Assembly (NCBI GenBank): GCA_030549775.1
Contig: CM060181.1
Location: 60,881,701 to 60,945,700 of the forward strand
Source of the DNA: Tamarix chinensis
Lineage: Eukaryota > Streptophyta > Magnoliopsida > Caryophyllales > Tamaricaceae
Length of the DNA stretch: 64,000 nt
Direction: 5' to 3'
Below the pieces are notes generated by a model, which worked only from the letters and a program-made list of their open reading frames with translations, was not told where the DNA came from and made no database searches. The position numbers and the translations under genes are program-made. Below are positions 13,194 through 24,250 of this stretch, piece by piece (positions within the stretch are counted from its first letter, which is position 1; the number at the start of each line of letters is the position of its first letter).

Positions 13194-16100
13194 TTTAACA
13201 CCGCCAATTTACCAACTAATTTTTTTTTGTGGAAGTATTAATTACCAAATTACTAGGTGTTACCACAACACAGAACATAAGTCCGACTCCCTGACCTTTC
13301 TTAAGCTAAGTGTTAAGGCTAAAACAAACCATAACTAAAGTAAATAAGCAAAAATAGAATAATACATAATAGAAATTACAAATGAATGTTGAAGTACAAT
13401 AGTATAACCAAAATACAGTAAGAGATATAAGAGTCAAATGTACGACACTATTTTCCCTTAACTCTTAAACCCTAAGGCCAACTCTATAAATGGAACCTCC
13501 TCCCAATGACTCCACTTAACCTGCCCATTTTTACACTCTTCATGCCACTCCATTACCTTTATATAATCATCTGTGAAAGTAGTACTAATACAACTTCCTC
13601 ATACTAAGTAAATCACAATTCCTCACAAGTGGCAGCATACCTAGATTTCAAATAGCCAAACAAAATTCGAAAGGTATACTTGAACAAAAAGCATAAACCA
13701 TAACAAAAAATAATATGATTTGAAAACATATACAAATATTTAATCTCAAAATCAATAGTAAAATATACCAATCAACTTCTCATCATATTCTTATCTAATT
13801 AGTTAAATACATTCCAGAAAATAATGGTAGGGCATTAAGGCAACTAGATAAACAACAATCCAAAACCACATTAGGGTAGGACACTACGACATCAACCGAA
13901 AAAAAAATCCAATATAATATGAAGGTAGGGCACATAGGCAATTACCGAACCAACAAATCCAAAACAAACTAAGTTAGCTCACTAAAGTTACTACTACACC
14001 AACAAATCCATTTCTTTCATTTTATTACATAGAAGATACTTCCATTCTTTATAACTTACTTGAGGGGGATACAAATCAACTTAGGAAAATAGCGGTAAAA
14101 CTAGTCTTATTGGCACCAAAAAACAACATAATACCCTTTCCTCCAACCTAAGGACATAGTTGTATGCCTAGTCTTATCAACGTACAAAGGCAACAAGGTA
14201 TCCTCCAACCTCATTCACTTAGTCCTTAAGTATTAATACCACCTATAGGGTTCGTAAGTCACATATAGAGTAGAGTAGAGCCATACACTATAGCACAAAG
14301 GCACACTAGTGAACCAAAATAATGATGGCTAGCACATCACCTCAAAGGTAGAGATCCATAGAGAGCAACCACACATAACTCGAGGTTTTCATGTTTAATT
14401 ATTAATATTTTATGAGGTCATCACATAAGTCACATATGAGACAACAATTTCTATTTTTGATACTTAACAATTTTCCCTTTTATTTCCAAATATTTATATA
14501 AATCCTAAGGTCATAGGTCTATTTCCAACCAATTAAAATCTAAGGTCAACTTATCAAAAGTGTAAGGCCATCCTAGCCTTCAATTATTTGTAAAAGGTAT
14601 ATTAGGTTGAAATTATCAAAATACCAATCAAAACTCTAGTTTCACAATTTTTAATCATTTTTGTACCATACATTATCATTATGAGAGATTTATCATAAGT
14701 AGGAGAGAGGCAATATTCTACATTATTTTAGCATATAGGTAATCTTTTCATTTTTACAATTCACTATATTTTTAACTTTTAATGCATTTAGTGGGTTACA
14801 CCCGCAAAAACCCTAATCAGTTAACTCTCATGCACCACATCTTCCATGTAGCACTGACACATTTAAATAGGAATATTATCACATGAAGGAGAATATCTCT
14901 AACTTTAGGTCATGCAAATAGAATTTAACTTAAGCTAACCCTAATTATGAGCATATGCTCTTATGCAAGTTATTTTAACCCTAAGTATGGTGCATAAGAA
15001 ATCATGAGGCATTTATTTTGGAATTTTAATCATACTTCAATCAAAATGGAAATCATAACAAAATCTTACATATACACACATAAAACATTCGACTTCTTAA
15101 TGTGCATATAACTCAACTTTCACAATCATGGATATCATCTCTTCAACATGTTATCATTTTATCTTTATGTCATAATACTTGAAAATCACAAAACCCTAGC
15201 ATGATTCTAGGTCCAAAAAATCCTATCATGCTTACTTATAAATTCTACCATCTTGTGAGCGATTAGATTTACCTAATCTAAGCTTATACAAAAAGAAGTC
15301 TTCTCCAAAGTCCTCAAGAATTACCTAGGAAGTAATCATCCACACACCTATGTATTAGCGTGTAATATTACACAAAATTAATCCAAATTACTATAATAAT
15401 TTATGGCTCACTAATTGGTTGAACAAGGTGAGAGGAAGCCATAGAAAAACATAGCACCAAAGGAGGAAGCTTTCAACTAAGATGGTAAGGATGAGCTTGG
15501 TTATCTTGGCAGGTGCTACGGAGGCACAAACATCAAGATTGGCCTATGCTAGAGAGCCTAAGAATGGCAGCAAAGGTGTATCAATAAAAGAAGAAGAGCT
15601 GGCACAAATAGGCCAAAGAAGAGGAAAATGCTTTGGTGAAAAATGTAGCATAAAGAGGAGAGAGCTTTGGCTAAAATGGCCAATGGTTGAAGGAGTTGGC
15701 TTCAATGGTTTTTGTTATTTGTTAGGGATGGTTTCATCAGGAATTAACTAAAGTGAAGGAGAAGGAATGATGAGGTCAGTCGGTGGTCTGGTGGTTGGTT
15801 CGGTGTAGAGAGATAAAGAAAAAAGAAGGGGCAGTAGCAAGCAGGAGAGAGTGGTTTCAAGGGTATTATGAGTAAATCATGGGGAAGCTTTGGCAAGGGC
15901 TTCTAGTATAGGGTTTGAAGGATTGGTGGAGGTTGACAGTGATAGCATAAGGATTTTGATGGGGTGTGGTGTTGTAGCAAATTAAAATTGTGGTGGAAGG
16001 AGCAATGACATGGAAGATTGGCAAGAAGAATATAGTGTGTAAGAGAGCTCAGAATAGGTGGAAGGTTGCAAGTTTCACAAGACTGTGGCACAACATAGGA

Positions 16101-16512
16101 GGGAAAAGAGTATTTTTTAGGAAGAGGCTGGTGTAAAAGGAAAAGAGGAGCAAAATAAAGAGATGAAAACATATGGGATAGGGGATGTATGATGTAGATG
16201 GTGTTGGGTGAGGGTTCATAGACTAAGGCACTAGGGTAGGGGGAGTAGGATGATAGTAAGGAAATTCCTGAAACATATTTGGGGATAGGTTAGGATAGAT
16301 TATAGATACTGAATTAGGGTAAAATATGTGGGTAATATTTTTTAGGTTATTGGGTTAAGATTATTCGACTAATGGATACATGTAAAGACTAAACCTAGGT
16401 TTAAAAATTAATACGCATCTACTAGTAAACTTTAACCTAATTAAATTTTTTATTTAGTATGTACAATTATTAACAATATAATTATTACCAATTATCCTAA
16501 GGATGGTGTTCA
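13194..16512 (-). repeat. LTR (subfamily B) in reverse orientation, inserted in gypsy element 1
   Basis: In plus coordinates it begins TTTAACACCGCCAATTTACC (decayed TGTAACACC) and ends GGATGGTGTTCA, so the termini are inverted as in LTRs. It contains the LTR tail module (TAAGCTAAGTGTTAAGGCT at 13302), the 60-bp array reversed at about 13810-14010, the block at 15225-15300 matching 6375-6420 reversed, and a GA-rich part at 15400-16300 (CT-rich when read in LTR sense). The possible target duplication is weak (TAGGT at 13190 and TAGTT at 16513, 4 of 5). It separates gag from RT, and protease is missing, so there was either deletion or insertion at that point. The ORFs at 15482-15751 and 15903-16172 lie in the purine-rich part and look like chance. 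Confidence 0.65.
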
Positions 16513-16579
16513 TAGTTGTGCTTAGTACATTGGTGGGGACTTGGTGCCCACTTTATTTATGTAGCATTCAAGATCTGGG

Positions 16580-17579
16580 CATTGAGGAGCAATTAATCGA
16601 GGTTACCCCAATGGTATAAGAGTTTAAGATGTATTCCGCAATGATATCTTGGGTAGGTTGCCTATGCTTGAGATTGGCAACACCATAGACCTCCTACCAA
16701 GGACAAATCATATGTTGATGGTGCCCTATCACCAGGCATCACCTAAGATGGTAGAGTTGTACACTCGGTTAGAGTAGTTATTGGAGAAAGGGTACATTTG
16801 ACCGAGTGAAATACCTTAAGGAGCATCATACCCTTTTGTGAGGAAGAAGGATGGAGGGTTTAGACTCTCCATCAACTATTTAGGACTGAACAAGGTTACA
16901 ATTAAGAACCATTATAGTTTACCTTTGATCAATGACCTTTCTAATTAGCTACATGGGGACACAATGTTGTTGAAGATAGATCTTAGATGAGGGTATCATC
17001 AATTGAGTATTTTTTAGGGCAACTTAGCGAAGATAGCCTTTAATACAAGGTATAGTGATTACGAGTTCAACATGATTCCTTTAAAAATAACAAACATAGC
17101 AGCATTGTTTGTGCCTCTCTTGAACAAAATCTTTAAGATGTATCTTGATTAGTATGTGGTGGTCTTCATCGATGATATCTTGATTTACTCTATGACCCGT
17201 GAGGAACATGAGTAATGCCTCATTCAAGCTTTAGCATTATTGAGAACCCATCAGTTGTATGCTAAGCTCTTGAATGTGAGTTTTGGTTGAACAAAGAAGC
17301 ATTCATTGGTCATGTCATCTCGAAGGAGGGCATATTGGTGGATCCTTTGAAGATCTAAGCTGTATCAAAGGGTCTGCACCTATAGGTGTTTCATCTAGAT
17401 TTTTTTTTAAAAATTGCTCATTCGTTAAGTACATTGTTAAAGAATACATTGGGCTTTCGTTGGTATGAGAAGTGCACCAAGACTTTTGAGTAGCTCAAGA
17501 AGAGGATGGCTTTAGCTTTAGTTCTACCTTGCCATTAGGTCAGGAGGGATTTGATATGTATAGTAATGCATCCAAGTTA
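16580..17579 (+). pseudogene. Degenerate Ty3/gypsy reverse transcriptase (element 1)
   Basis: Reads as a gypsy RT with many stops: the linker before RT, the PYHQASPKM segment (about 16725-16755), KGYI (about 16788), [15 protein letters not shown] (about 16833-16880), [12 protein letters not shown] (about 16905-16945), then the catalytic motif YVVVFIDDILIYS at 17153-17191 with both aspartates intact. LYAKL and the GHVISKEGI segment follow at about 17258-17340, then WYEKCTKTFEXLKK (about 17460-17505), where RNase H would start. It would copy element RNA into cDNA. It stops abruptly at 17579, where the LTR of element 2 begins; RNase H and integrase of this element are not seen directly after. 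Confidence 0.88.
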
Positions 17580-17869
17580 TGTAGTACTTCAATTTATCTT
17601 TAAAAAAAATATTTAACCTTTTATTTCAGATAATTGAATATTAAATTATTAATATAATTATTTTAGGGACCCTTGATTTACAAAATAAATAGAATTATTT
17701 AATAAATTAATATAATTATTTTTGTCATTATATCTCACTCCATTATTTAAATAAGTCACAAACCCATAATTTTACCAAAAGTATTTTCTTAAATCAATAA
17801 CTATGTTTTTAATAAATTAAATTAATATTTTCCCAACACCCAATTTTAGCCTAATTTCTTGTTGTCTTT

Positions 17870-19350
17870 TTCCTTTTCATTTTTTTTTCTTCCTTCTTCC
17901 ATGGGCTAGCCTAACCTCCTTCTTCTTTTCTTTTCGTCATTCTCCTGCCAGGCTAGCCTAATCTCTTTCCTTTTTCTTTCCCTCCCCTCCTCCTTTGGGC
18001 TAGCCCATCTTCCCCCCTCTTCTTTTTCCTTCCACGCTTGTTGGCCTGCTCTTCCCCCTCTTCTTTTTCTTTCCCTATTCTCTCTTCTTTTTTCCCCTGA
18101 ACCCCAAGCCAAAAGCCCCTATCCTCCCTCATATTTCCTCTTGCCCTTGCACTCTACACCTTTACCTTCGCTGCCTACAGTTGAGTAAAGCCTATATACC
18201 CCTCCCCCTAGCCATCCTTCCTTTCCATTTTTAGCCTCGCAAACCTTGGTCATTCTCCTTCTCCACATGCTAACCCCATCCCAATTTTATCCCTATCACC
18301 TGCTATGCTTGACAGATGACAAAAACTGCAGCCCCTCCTTTTGTACCTACGATGACTATCCTGAAACTCCCTCTCCACCCATCCCTTTCCTTCCAATTTT
18401 AAGCCATGTAATCTCTACTTCCTTCCTTACATGCCATTACTTTTGCCTTTTTTCCCTCTCCCTACCACGCCTGCTTGTCGCCTACATTCCCCCTACACCC
18501 ACCTAACCCTAAACTGGCCATCCCTCTCTCCTCTTTGTTTCCTTCTACTTCTATTCTTCCCCTCTACCTCAATCCTCTCTTTCAAGCTCCCTCCTCTCCC
18601 CACCCAATTTTCCCTTCCTTTCTCTCCCTCTTCCTCCCTTATTTTTCTTATGCAGCCCTCTCTATCGTCTCCACTACCTAACCAGCCACCACACCAGCCA
18701 CTCTTACCTCTACCTCCTCTCTACACCGTCCCAAGTAACCATCGACCTCAACCCTATATACTACTGCCCTCCCGTTCCTCTCCTTCTCCTCTCAACCTAC
18801 TCCATGCACTGCCATCTTATGCTACCTTTGTCGAGACCTCCCCTCGGCAAACTATCACCACCCCAACACTCCCTACATAACCTCGCCGAGCAACCTACCC
18901 CTTCCTCCTTTCCTTCTCTTTGGCTTTTCCCTTCTTCCTCCCGTCCCCCGTCCCTGCACAACCCTACGCCACTACCCTTAGACTACCTTCCTCCCCCTCC
19001 CTTTCCTCCACCACTAAAACTTCCTCCAGCTACCTACTACTAGCCACCAACCACCTGCACCATCACCCATGATTGCCGAACATAACCTGCACCTACCCCT
19101 TTCTCTTCCTTTTATTCTCATTCTCCTTTCTCTTCCTCCCTCCTCGGCACCTCTCTTTATGTAGCCTACGCTGGCACCTCTGCCGTCTTTGAGCCGCTTC
19201 TACCACAACCCTCAACACCCATCCATCTCCTCCCTCACTTATGCACCCTATCACCACAACCCATGCCTCTCCACTACCTCCCTCAAGCCCTTGTCGAGCC
19301 TTCCTCCCTGCTTCTTCATTCCTCCCATTTGTATATCTACATACCTCAAC
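17870..19350 (+). other. C/T-rich (polypyrimidine) GC island within the LTR
   Basis: The plus strand is about 1.4 kb of C and T with very few purines, giving long Pro/Ser/Leu-rich reading frames (18246-18506, 18431-18880, 18804-19043 and others) on plus and Arg/Glu/Gly-rich ones on minus. The frames overlap in several phases with no codon structure, so I treat them as composition artefacts and not genes. Equivalent islands occur at 33600-34850 and 54920-55870 (GA-rich there because those LTRs are reversed) and at 43600-44350. Confidence 0.75.
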
Positions 19351-19779
19351 CTGCATGGGCAATGTGAGTTATACTATGTGTTTTTGGTATATTTTATCCT
19401 ATATTAAGGTATAAAATTGTTTATTAATATTAAATTTAATAAATATTATTTATAACAATATTCTTTTATTTATCTAATATTAATATTTCACTAGTGATAT
19501 GATTTTAGGTACGAAATTTTATTAATCAAAGCATAAGAATTTTAAACAAGGATATCTGTTAAGGTTAGTTTTATTAGAAATATGGTAATTATTATGCCCC
19601 ACTTAAATGTATGCATTATCGTATATTAACACAATAGGGTTTTTGGTATGTGATTTATGTAAATATGATGTGTTACTATCTAGTCAATGATTATTTTGTT
19701 ATCTTATATGTCATGTGATACAGGTAAAAGGGTGACTAAGAAAAAAAGGTTGATGTTGATAATGAGTGTTATCTGAATA

Positions 19780-20540
19780 TACTTGCCAGGCTAAGTGAGT
19801 ATTGACACTTATGTTTAAAATAATAGGAATATAAGCCATAGGGGCAATTTGGTCATTTGGACACATCATGGTGTGTAAACATAAATGGGATGATTAATTT
19901 TTTACAAATGTTCCTAAGAGTGGAGATGGGTGTTTGGTGGGATTATAAAGGTATTTGTTAGTAGAAATGTCAATATTTTATGGTTTAGGAGTATTTTGGT
20001 AAGTTTTAGTGTATGATGGTGATAATTCCAATAAATGTGGTGGCTAAGGATTCGGTGGTGCTATGAATAATAATAAGAGTTTTGTTCTGTTGGTAATGCA
20101 TGTTTGGGCATGATTATTAGTATTTTATGGCTTAGGGAAATTTTAGTAACTTAGCATGTGCAATAAGAGTTAATTTAATAAATATGCATGATAAGTGGCA
20201 ATTGGTGGTAAGGATAAAAATAGGGGTTTGTAGTGTTAGTAATAAATGTTGGGTACAAATGGTTTTATTATATGGTATAGGCGCAATTTGGTAACTTTGA
20301 AGGTGCAAGAATGATTATACTAATGAATGTATAGGCTAAGCAATAAATGGTGTTGATTATAAAAGTAAGGTTTGGTGGCATTAGTATTACATATTTGGAC
20401 ATAAATGGTTGTAATATTTAGTATAGGGGTATTTTGGTAATTTTTAAGAGGAAAGGGTGATTATACTAATAGATGTGCATGCTGAGTAATAATTGGTCTT
20501 GATTATAAAAGAGGGTTTAGTGGAATTAACAACACATGTT
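19780..20540 (+). repeat. LTR-internal minisatellite ('gtattttggtaa' units, reverse of TTACCAAATTACCC)
   Basis: Repeated words 'taggggcaatttggtcattt', 'taggagtattttggtaagtt', 'tagggaaattttagtaactt', 'taggcgcaatttggtaactt' and 'taggggtattttggtaattt' occur at about 19837, 19987, 20136, 20278 and 20422, spaced about 140-150 bp, with 'ggtg..gattataaaag' words between. Each longer unit seems to combine the short TTACC-type motif with a variable spacer, so it is a higher-order form of the array at 32040-32970. Confidence 0.65.
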
Positions 20541-20639
20541 TTGGCATACGTGATATATGGAGATAGTCGATGCATACATGCAAGGTTAGATCTAAGAAGC
20601 AAAGTTATCACTATTACTAGTACCTACAATAGTTCTAGA

Positions 20640-21669
20640 AGATTGGCTCAAGAGGGTTAGGTATCATCATCCACCAGTCTTTTAGGGTTAAAAGGATCTT
20701 AACGTTATTAAGGGATGGTTTAAGAGCATGGAGAAGACCTTCACTACTTATGGATGTCCACTAGATAAGTGGGTTGACATGGCAGTATATTACTAGACGG
20801 GAAGAACAAACACATGGTGGAGAAGAATCCAGTATAGGGGCAAAGAGCTTATTTTTTTGGGACGCTATTTTGAGGCTCCTTGTGCTTGATTCTACCCCAT
20901 TCCTTTACTTATGAAGAAGTTTGACAAGTTCCTAGCTCTTATGTAGGGAGGCATGTCAGTAGAGGAGCACTACTCTAGTTTCATTAAATTAGTCTAGTTT
21001 TTTCCTAAGGTAGAGGCTAGTGAGGAGATGTAAGTTCATCGTTTTAAGGTACGCTAGACATGGTGGGAATGTACCAGCAGGCTTTGGATATTTTTTTAAG
21101 TCATCCATGCCCGAATTACCTAATTAGGGGGGAGTGAAACATCAAGGGCCTCTAATATCTCAATGATAGGAAGAAGGTCCACACTAGATGTAGGGTGCCA
21201 CTTATGTATGGTTAGAGTATGAGGTCGACACCTTGAGTTGGAAGTTAGTCTAGGGGACATATAGAGAAGAGGTATTACAACTACAAGCATTATAAAGTAG
21301 ATAACTCTGGAGTAGATTGTGGAAGCAACAAGGTAACTTGCCATGGAAGTGGTATAGTGGGACATAAAGCTTATGAGACTCATGTTAAAGGTGGTTGTGT
21401 TTAGAGAGGTCAATAACAAGCTTTGATCACTTGATCTATACAATAGCTGCATCCATAGACTCTAACGATTCCTCCATCACCAGCTAGTGCTGTTAACTGT
21501 ACTATTTAGCTTAGAGGTCCAAAGCCTCACCTATTTCGATAGGGTCAAGGGTCAGGAAGTGCTATAGGGGTTCCTTTAGGAGGACACTTGCATGTGAATG
21601 GCTAATCCATGGCAGAGAGTTAGGTCAATGTGGTAACCAATACACTTACTATCTTTACCTTTTGACCAT
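20640..21669 (+). pseudogene. Degenerate Ty3/gypsy gag and start of protease (element 2, left part)
   Basis: Readable capsid segments: WFKSMEKTFTTYGCP (about 20707-20750), KWVDMAVYY (about 20770), NTWWRRIQYRG (about 20810-20840), then KFDKFLALM (about 20920) and GGMSVEEHYSSFIKLV (about 20950-20995), EASEEM (about 21012) and VHRFKV. This is the usual order of a plant Retrotrans_gag domain. Many TAG/TGA stops (several replace expected Gln or Trp codons) and frame changes follow. The region to 21669 should encode the zinc knuckle and the approach to the aspartic protease, but no clear CCHC remains. The reading is interrupted at 21669 by a CACTA insertion and resumes at 23745. Confidence 0.78.
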
Positions 21670-21689
21670 ACACTACTACAGACACGGGA

Positions 21690-21995
21690 AATAATAACGG
21701 GACATTAATAACGGTAGTTCGAAAACCGTTGTCAAATGCGTGAAAATTAATCGGCGGGAAGTTTTGATAACGGTTCTAGTTAAAAACCGTTGTTAAAAGG
21801 GCAACTTAAAATTTAGACGGATGTTTTAATAACGGTTTTATATAAACCATTATTAAAAGAGGATTTAATAACGGTTCATATTAGAACCGTTGTCAAAAGT
21901 CAGAAGCTTTTAATGACAGTTCCTGGAAGAACCGTTATTAAAAGATGTTTTAATAACGGTTCTCTCAGGAACCGTTATTAAAACCCTAAAATCAA
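21690..21995. promoter_or_regulatory. Subterminal AACGGTT repeat array, left end of the small CACTA
   Basis: Direct and inverted copies of AATAACGG(T)T and AACCGTT(A/G)TTAAA recur every 20-40 bp, often paired as short hairpins (for example aataacggttctctcagg then aaccgttattaaa at 21952-21981). In En/Spm such repeats bind the accessory transposase protein; that role is inferred here. Confidence 0.75.
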
Positions 21996-22290
21996 ACTTT
22001 TATTTCGCTCGGTCCTATTTCGTGCCAAAATTTTCAGACTCTCTGCACTTTTGTTCTCTTACTCTCCTTCCTTCTCTTGCTCTCCTTCCTTCTCCTTGCA
22101 AACCCTCGCACCGCCACACCGTGCACCACCAACTCGCACCACCAGGCTCCTCTCAAGTAAAGGAAACCCTCGCAACGCCAACTCTCCACCACGCCTCTGC
22201 CATTGTTCCGAAGCTAGCTGGCACTTGCACCTTCATCATCCGTCGTGTTTGAAGCCCTTGCCTCTCTCAACATACTCACCATCGTGTTTG
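21996..22290 (+). other. C-rich leader-like segment of the small CACTA
   Basis: After the repeats comes a CT/CA-rich 250-bp part (tctccttccttctcttgctc, then caccgccacacc) with overlapping frames of 76 and 80 codons (22022-22252, 22051-22293) that have no recognisable motif. Its position just inside the 5' terminus fits a transposase promoter and leader, or a captured host fragment. I cannot decide between them without comparing the autonomous 5' end, which lies outside the window. Confidence 0.35.
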
Positions 22291-23509
22291 TAGCTAGCTC
22301 ACTTTATGTATGTGTTTGTTCTTCCTCTCGTAACTTTTTATCTACTTATATAAATGCATGTCGCCAGGGTTTCGTTCGAAAATGTGTTGGCTGAAAATTT
22401 TGCTGTTTGTTGTTGAATTTGTTGCGTTATTGTTATATATTAACAAATGCATGTGTTGGCCGAGACCTTTACATATTATTGTTGTATTTTTTTGTACGGA
22501 GAATATAGATTCAACATTATTTAGAGCTACAACCATAATAATCAAAAGAGAAGACATTATTGAGGTTATTTAGAGCTAGATTCAACTGTAAACTTTGGAG
22601 GGTCATAAATTTTTCATGCAACCTTGGATTTAGGTGATCTAGGAGGCTATTTTGGGTATTTTTTTGAGATTTACGACGTGGAAAAACGGTAGAGCCAGTT
22701 TGGGCATTATCGGAGCCCAAAAAAAGCCATTTTCGCCTCTAAATTGAGGTTTTTTTGTTATATACAAGTCATATTATTTTGATTATAGTGGTAACATATG
22801 TTTCCTACCTTTGTATTATTTTGTATGTAGGGTAATACATGTTTTCATTTATTTTAGTTTTTACTTTTATCAGAATTGTTTTTCCTCTATTGTTTATCTC
22901 TTTATCCTCTATTGTAATTAGGTACCTCCAAAATTGAAGATCTTCGAGACAAAGGAACTTAGATGATGATGATGAAATTGAAGTTTTTAAGGGTTCAAGT
23001 GAAGAAGTCGAGCAATGGATCTTATAGTCTAGAAAAGATTGGTCAACATAGATCCAAGCCATGTATGTTTGCTTTTCCATATTAATTGAAACATGGGTGT
23101 TGTAGTTTTTCACCGATGACTATGCACGAGGCCAGCACGAGCCCAGCAATATAATGTTGATGAAATTGATGAAGTTAGAGGCCAAGCACGTGCACTCATT
23201 CATTCGGTAGCGATCTATATATTCTACATGCATTTTTAGGTTTGTATTTCGTCTACCAGCCTAGATCTATGAACTCTTTACTTTGGGGTGTAGAGCTACC
23301 AAGTTGTGGTATGCCCACTAATTTTATTGCTAAGTATAGTTGGTGTAATGAGACATGCATACCAATTATAGATTGATTGAAATTATGGTGTGATTGCAGA
23401 TTTGGTATGAATTGATGTTGTTTTACATTGCAGATTTGGTAATTATTTTAACATACAGATTTGGTAACTGTGTATGTGGGCAGGAACAAAACTGCAAAAA
23501 AAAATGGAG

Positions 23510-23725
23510 TTTTAATAACGGTTCTTATAAAAACCGTTCTTTAAATGTAGGCTTTAATAACGGTTCTTCTAAAACCGTTATTAAATATGAAGTTTACGCA
23601 CATATTCGCGGGTTTTTGTGTATTTTTCATGACGGTTAAGAACCGTTATTAAAGATTTAATAATGGGCGATTCAATAACGGTTGAAAACCGTTATTAAAA
23701 CTAAAAAATAACCATTATTAAAACC
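23510..23725. promoter_or_regulatory. Subterminal AACGGTT repeat array, right end of the small CACTA
   Basis: The segment contains TAATAACGGTTC, AACCGTTCTT, AACCGTTATTAAA and CAATAACGGTTGAAAACCGT in alternating orientation, ending 16 bp before the terminal inverted repeat. The hairpin at about 23670-23699 is nearly perfect. Confidence 0.75.
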
Positions 23726-23744
23726 CCTTTCCGTGGTAGTGATA

Positions 23745-24250
23745 CATATTATTTGACTCTAGTGCATTACATTCTTTCATATCATTTTCATTTATAGCTA
23801 TAGTTCTGTTATCTATTTTAAATTATATTTCCACTTCTATTATTTTACCTTTGGGGGTAAGATTACATGCTTTAGGATCTATAGAGGGGTGGCCATGGTA
23901 ATTGGGTAAGTAGAGTTTCCCTTGGATCTTATGGAGCTTAAATTGAGCAACTTCAATGTAAATGTTAGAATTGACATGTTAGGGAAGTAAGAAGGATTGA
24001 TAGATTGCACACAAGAATGTATGGTTCTATGAGTATCAAAGGATTTTAGGGTCTTATGTTAAAGGTGTGAACCTAACCCCTCTACAAAGGTTATATCATC
24101 AATTATGATGAGTACCCCTATTGGTAAGGGTTATTTTCTCTTCTTTTGTAGTCTTTGAGATACCAAGGCTGAGTAGACATAGTTAGAGAAAATTATAATG
24201 ATCTGAGAGTATCCTGATATGTTCCTTGATGGGATTCTAAGTATGCCACC
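23745..24250 (+). pseudogene. Degenerate aspartic protease segment (element 2, after the CACTA insertion)
   Basis: The segment starts in the active-site region LFDSSALHSFI (about 23749-23781), corresponding to the D-S-G-A/S-H-S-F signature of plant gypsy proteases with Gly changed to Ser. A stop-ridden stretch follows in which an LG-type second motif cannot be placed with confidence. The reading frame is continuous with gag across the ATA duplication if the CACTA element is ignored, so the insertion split one coding region. Confidence 0.6.

Larger units (their letters stand above)
17580..20560 (+). repeat. LTR at the start of gypsy element 2, inserted in the RT of element 1
   Basis: It starts TGTAGTACTTCAATTTATC at 17580; AGTTA at 17575-17579 would be the left target duplication. 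The first 300 bp match the reverse complement of the right end of the solo LTR at 51505-56214 (AT-rich words, then TTTCCCCA, then the CT island). The CT/C-rich island runs from 17870 to 19350. The 'gtattttggtaa' minisatellite runs from 19780 to 20540 and is the reverse of the TTACCAAATTACCC array in the solo LTRs. The right end, tail module and PBS are not recognised, so a deletion probably joins it to gag. It could be a truncated 5' LTR of element 2 or an independent insertion. Confidence 0.6.
21670..23741 (+). mobile_element. Non-autonomous CACTA (En/Spm) element, 2072 bp
   Basis: It begins CACTACTACAGACACGGGAA and ends with the reverse complement of CACTACCACGGAAAGGGG, with ATA duplications outside. 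Subterminal regions (21690-21995 and 23510-23725) carry about ten TAATAACGGTT / AACCGTTATTA words each, in both orientations, as binding arrays for the element's transposase would. No transposase gene is present. The part 22990-23430 matches, as reverse complement, the stretch 56690-57170 downstream of the protease exon in the large CACTA element, including words such as TTGGTCAACATAGATCCAAG, GTAGTTTTTCACCGATGACT and ATTGATGTTGTTTTACATTG. It is therefore a deletion derivative of that family in opposite orientation. Movement would depend on an autonomous copy elsewhere. Confidence 0.93.
21667..23744. repeat. 3-bp target-site duplications of the CACTA element (ATA)
   Basis: ATA at 21667-21669 immediately precedes CACTA at 21670, and ATA at 23742-23744 immediately follows the terminal TAGTG at 23741. 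A 3-bp duplication is the hallmark of CACTA insertions. Confidence 0.9.

Noticed and set aside
18246..19407. Cluster of Pro/Ser/Leu-rich ORFs of up to 149 codons
   Set aside because: All arise from C/T-rich composition; several frames are open together, there is no domain, and the region is part of an LTR.
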